Assembly (NCBI GenBank): GCA_021731205.1
Contig: JAKFXV010000062.1
Coordinates: 1-8,370, forward strand
Reading direction: 5' to 3'
DNA: 8,370 nt
From: Nocardioides sp.
GTDB lineage: Bacteria; Actinomycetota; Actinomycetes; Propionibacteriales; Nocardioidaceae
Shown: in pieces, positions 5,292 through 8,370 of the stretch
Layout: every line of letters starts with the position of its first letter
How positions within the stretch are numbered: the stretch's first letter is position 1
Made by a program: the position numbers and the translations under genes
The notes under the pieces: generated by a model
Databases searched by the model: none
The model's input: only the letters and a program-made list of their open reading frames with translations
Told to the model about the DNA's origin: nothing

Positions 5292-8200
5292 CGGACAGCC
5301 CCCCGTCCAGCAGGTCCGACAACGCCACCACCAGGCCAGCGGGCGGGCGCCACGAGAACACCCCACACGGCTCCCCGTCGACCAGCGGCGTCTCCGCTCC
5401 GCACATGCCGCGCAGGTAGAGATACAGCACCCCGCCCAGGTGCCGCTCGGGGTCATAGCCAGGAAGCCGCCAACGCAGGAAGCGGTGCAGCACCACGGAG
5501 TAGAGCAGCGCCTGGAGCGGATAGTCCGACCCCGCCATCGCGGCGTCCAGGACTTCGGGCCGGTAGTCCGAGGCCGCCAGCCGCGGCTCCTCTCCGGGCT
5601 GCGGCAGGTCGCCCAGCCAGTTGGTCTTGTAGTCGACCACGAGATAGCGCCCGCCCACCCGCAGCACCAGGTCGATCGAGCCGGTGAGATAGCCGAGCAG
5701 CCGCTGCTCTCCCGTCTCCGGCGTCGCCAACGTGCTCACGAACGCGCGCACCGGATCGCCCTCCGGCAGCCACTGAGTCAACAGCGGCGCCAGCTCGCCG
5801 AGGTTCGGAGCCGGACCGGAGCCGGTGCGCCGATCACCGCCGGCGAGCGGGAGCTCGAAGTCCATCTCGTGCAACCGCTCCGACAGCGGGAGCCCGCGCA
5901 GCGTCGCGCCGTCGGCCAGCGACCCCAACGGGGTGTCGTGTACGGCGACCAGCGCGTCGAGCAGCACGTCCCGATCCAGCGGCACCGGCCAATACCCGAG
6001 CTGCTCGTCCAGCTGCGTGGCCAGCTCCGCCCGAAGATCCCCGGCGTGGTCAGGGGCGGCCGGGTCGGTGTGCTCAAGCACCGCATGCACGAGCGACCCG
6101 AACGCCGCTCCCACCGGCAGCGTGGCCATCGGCGACGGCAGGTCCCCGAGGATCGCGGGCGCACCCGGTGCCGGCGCCCGAGAGCCGGCCGGGCCGTCGC
6201 TCTCGTCGCCGCGCAGACTCACCTCCGGCTCGCTCGTGACCGCAGGCAGCGTCGCCGCCGACAGCGCAGCCGGCGAGTGTGGTGCCGAGGAGTTCGCCGT
6301 GAGCGAGGAGTACGACGTACGCCGCCAGTCGGTGTCGACGGTGCGGGTGAACCGCCGCGCACCCAGGTCGCCCGGCTGCGCCGGCAACACCGGCTCGGCG
6401 GCAGCCACAGGGACGGCGGCCTCGGGAACCGGACCGCCGAGCTCGCGCCAGCCGGTGAGCAGTTCCACGACCCGGTCGTCAGCAGGCGTGGCGGTCGAGT
6501 CGGGCACCGAGGAGGCACCCGGAGCCCGGCCGAGCAGCACCCGCTGGAGCGGCGAGGCCGGACCGTTCGTCGACGGCGCCCACCAGCACACGATCTGGGA
6601 TTGAGCGCGGGTGATCGCGACGTAGAGCAATCGCAACGACTCGCCGGCGTCCTCGGCCTTCGCCGAACGCACGTGCTCGTCCCACCCCGGACCCTGCTCG
6701 GCGACGTTGCGGCAACGCTGCCCGTCGGGGTCGTGGAACAGCGGAATCGAGGGTGTCGCCCGAACGTGGCGATCGGCCAGGGAGGGGAGGTAGACCACGG
6801 GGTACTCGAGGCCCTTGCTCGCGTGGATCGTGACGAGCTGGACCGCCGCCGCGTCGCTGTCGAGGCGCCGGGTGCGCTCCGTGCCGCCACCTTCCCGAGC
6901 GCGGGCGATCTGCTCGCGCAGCCACCCGGTCAGCGCCACCAACCCGAGCCCCTCGGTCACCGCGATCTCGTGCAGCACCTCGGCGATGTGTCGCAGGTCG
7001 GTCAGCGCGCGCTCTCCGTCGACCACGCTCAACACCCGGGCCGTCAGCCCGCCGGCGTTGGCCGCCTCGACCACGGCCGCGATCCCGCGAGTGCGGGCGA
7101 GCTCGGACCACTCCCGCAGCCGCTCGGTGAGCTCGTCGCTGCCGTCGGTCCCCCCGCGGTCGAGCTCGTTCGCGGTCAGCCCCACGAACGGCGTCAGTGC
7201 GGCGGCCCGGACCCGATTCACGCGGTGGGGGGCCTCCAACGCCTCCAGCACAGTCAGCCAGGACAGCGCCGAGGGGGTCGCGAACACACTGCCTCCGCCG
7301 GCGATGACAGCGGGTACGCCGACCCGGTGCAACGCCTGCTTCGCGGCCGCCAGGTCGCTGTGTCGATGGGCGATCACCGCGATGTCGCGCGGCTCGAGTG
7401 GGCGCCCGTCGAACTGCGCGCCCGAGGAGAGCAAGGCTCGGATATCCGCGGCGAGGTCGTCGGCGATGTGTCGCCGGAGGCTCGGCATCCGCAACGCCGC
7501 GCGCCCGGGGCGGGCGACGACCCGCAACCGCAGCGGAGCGGAGTGGGGCGCGCCGGTGAGCCGTCCGGCCCCGTGGCGGGCAGTGACGGGGTGGACCACG
7601 ATGTCGGGATGCCCGAGGGCGGCACCCTCGAGCAGGGTGTGTACGCCGGCCAGCAGCGGCGCATCGCAGCGCCAGTTGACGCCCAGGGTCTGGCGGGTGG
7701 ACGCGGTCGCCGCGGCGGCCAGGTAGGCGTGCACGTCGCCGCCACGGAAGGCGTAGATCGCCTGCTTCGGATCGCCGATCAGCACCATCGTGGCGTGCCC
7801 GGAGAAGGCCCGGTCGAGGACCTGCCACTGCACCGGGTCGGTGTCTTGGAACTCGTCGACCAACACGATCCGCCAGCGCTGGCGCATGCGTGCTCGAGCC
7901 GGCGAGCCGGGCTCGGCGAGGGAGTCGGCCAGCTGACTGAGCAGGTCGTCGTAGCTCAAGATCCCGAGGCGGCGCTTGCGCCGGTCGAGCTCGGCCCGCA
8001 CGGCCTGAGCGAAGGCGACCTTGCGTCCGGCGAACGTGGTCGGCGGCGCCTCCGCGGGCTCCAGGCGTGACTGCGGATCACCGACTGCCGCCCGAGCGAC
8101 CTGCAACGCGTTGGCGCGAGTGAACGCGGGCGGCTCCTCCGAATAGGCGAACGCCCGCAGATAGAGGTCGTCGACCACCTCGGTCACCAGGTCGTCGAGA

Positions 8201-8370
8201 TCTTCTACCAGCCGCGCGCGAGCATCGGTGTCCCCGGCCACCCCGAGCGACTCGAGCACCATCGAGCAGAACTGATGGGTGGTCGCGATCGTGGCCGCGT
8301 CGAACCCGGCGAGCGCCTCGCGGATCCGCCGATGCCGGAGTCGTACGACGTCCTCGCGGCCGGCCAGCAG
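5284..8370 (-). CDS. recB: RecB, beta subunit of exodeoxyribonuclease V: SF1A 3'-5' helicase plus nuclease (N-terminus outside window)
   Basis: The frame is open through base 8370, so 1028 residues are seen. By comparison with the family about 100 are missing, including the Walker A motif. In visible-fragment numbering: motif Ia ATIATTHQFC (26-35), SYDDLL (139-144), motif II VLVDEFQDTDPVQW (169-182), motif III IGDPKQAIYAFRGGD (198-212), motif IV NWR (232-234), motif V TIHASKGLEYPVVYLP (514-529) and motif VI LLYVAITRAQ (581-590). A poorly conserved, Pro/Ala/Ser-rich linker (about 620-745) leads to the RecB nuclease domain. There FGSLVHAVLE supplies His762, GSIDLV Asp900, VVDYKTN Asp913 and Lys915, and YPLQALLY Gln953 and Tyr957, so the metal-binding nuclease site is complete. 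In actinobacteria the order is usually recC-recB-recD, so recC is expected just beyond the edge. In mycobacteria RecBCD serves single-strand annealing while AdnAB resects for recombination; whether that holds here is unknown. Confidence 0.97.
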   Translation of the reverse strand: MLAGREDVVRLRHRRIREALAGFDAATIATTHQFCSMVLESLGVAGDTDARARLVEDLDDLVTEVVDDLYLRAFAYSEEPPAFTRANALQVARAAVGDPQSRLEPAEAPPTTFAGRKVAFAQAVRAELDRRKRRLGILSYDDLLSQLADSLAEPGSPARARMRQRWRIVLVDEFQDTDPVQWQVLDRAFSGHATMVLIGDPKQAIYAFRGGDVHAYLAAAATASTRQTLGVNWRCDAPLLAGVHTLLEGAALGHPDIVVHPVTARHGAGRLTGAPHSAPLRLRVVARPGRAALRMPSLRRHIADDLAADIRALLSSGAQFDGRPLEPRDIAVIAHRHSDLAAAKQALHRVGVPAVIAGGGSVFATPSALSWLTVLEALEAPHRVNRVRAAALTPFVGLTANELDRGGTDGSDELTERLREWSELARTRGIAAVVEAANAGGLTARVLSVVDGERALTDLRHIAEVLHEIAVTEGLGLVALTGWLREQIARAREGGGTERTRRLDSDAAAVQLVTIHASKGLEYPVVYLPSLADRHVRATPSIPLFHDPDGQRCRNVAEQGPGWDEHVRSAKAEDAGESLRLLYVAITRAQSQIVCWWAPSTNGPASPLQRVLLGRAPGASSVPDSTATPADDRVVELLTGWRELGGPVPEAAVPVAAAEPVLPAQPGDLGARRFTRTVDTDWRRTSYSSLTANSSAPHSPAALSAATLPAVTSEPEVSLRGDESDGPAGSRAPAPGAPAILGDLPSPMATLPVGAAFGSLVHAVLEHTDPAAPDHAGDLRAELATQLDEQLGYWPVPLDRDVLLDALVAVHDTPLGSLADGATLRGLPLSERLHEMDFELPLAGGDRRTGSGPAPNLGELAPLLTQWLPEGDPVRAFVSTLATPETGEQRLLGYLTGSIDLVLRVGGRYLVVDYKTNWLGDLPQPGEEPRLAASDYRPEVLDAAMAGSDYPLQALLYSVVLHRFLRWRLPGYDPERHLGGVLYLYLRGMCGAETPLVDGEPCGVFSWRPPAGLVVALSDLLDGGLSDE

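Noticed and set aside
5292..5456. Longer RecD start at 5456
   Set aside because: The extra 55 residues are a frame-shadow of the recB C-terminal coding region and unlike RecD; the ATG at 5291 overlapping the recB stop is the natural start.
5176..8070. 964-codon open frame on the plus strand opposite recB
   Set aside because: It is a compositional shadow: recB on the other strand has every helicase and nuclease motif, while this frame is low-complexity Arg/Gly/Pro/Gln with no domain.
8262..8370. ATG at 8262 as the recB start
   Set aside because: The frame continues without a stop to the window edge and encodes ATIATTHQFC, the conserved RecB motif Ia, upstream of that Met.

Overview
The window is very GC-rich, uses GTG as well as ATG starts, and carries a mycobacterial-type MenB (the QTDADVGSFDGG active-site stretch and a Tyr-Tyr C-terminus). 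It suggests chromosomal DNA of a high-GC actinobacterium, most likely a Nocardioides-like member of the Propionibacteriales. The genus is inferred from protein style, not demonstrated. All six supported genes lie on the minus strand, so transcription runs from high to low coordinates.

Layout in transcription order. (1) 8370-5284: RecB helicase-nuclease, lacking only its N-terminus, which lies beyond the window edge. (2) 5291-3471: RecD helicase, overlapping recB by 8 bases. Together they form the recB-recD part of a recC-recB-recD operon for double-strand-break processing. (3) 3430-2789: a small ACT-domain protein with a GAF-like C-terminal half. (4) 2795-2528: a non-coding array of eight 23-bp units on an exact 31-bp period, five in one orientation and three in the other, filling the gap between the ACT gene and menB. 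(5) 2512-1580: menB, the naphthoate (DHNA-CoA) synthase of menaquinone synthesis. (6) 1579-1358: a 222-bp intergenic region with two hairpin-forming inverted repeats, a perfect 18-bp palindrome and an operator-like near-palindrome over a promoter. (7) 1357-212: an LCAD-type acyl-CoA dehydrogenase. (8) 150-1: the N-terminus of a VIT1/CCC1-family metal transporter.

The core genes are ordinary housekeeping functions: DNA repair, quinone synthesis, fatty-acid oxidation and metal transport. The unusual part is non-coding. The 31-bp array has a conserved core and fully variable 8-bp linkers. The spacing is close to three helical turns and the orientation switches in the middle. Its outermost unit contains the ACT gene's stop codon, its other end abuts the menB promoter, and a 13-base match to it covers the menB stop codon. 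Three successive genes (ACT, menB, acyl-CoA dehydrogenase) also share a TANNNT hexamer exactly 6 nt before the start codon and no usable Shine-Dalgarno sequence, which predicts leaderless transcripts. The VIT gene (Shine-Dalgarno) and recD (stop-start overlap) use the other two initiation modes.
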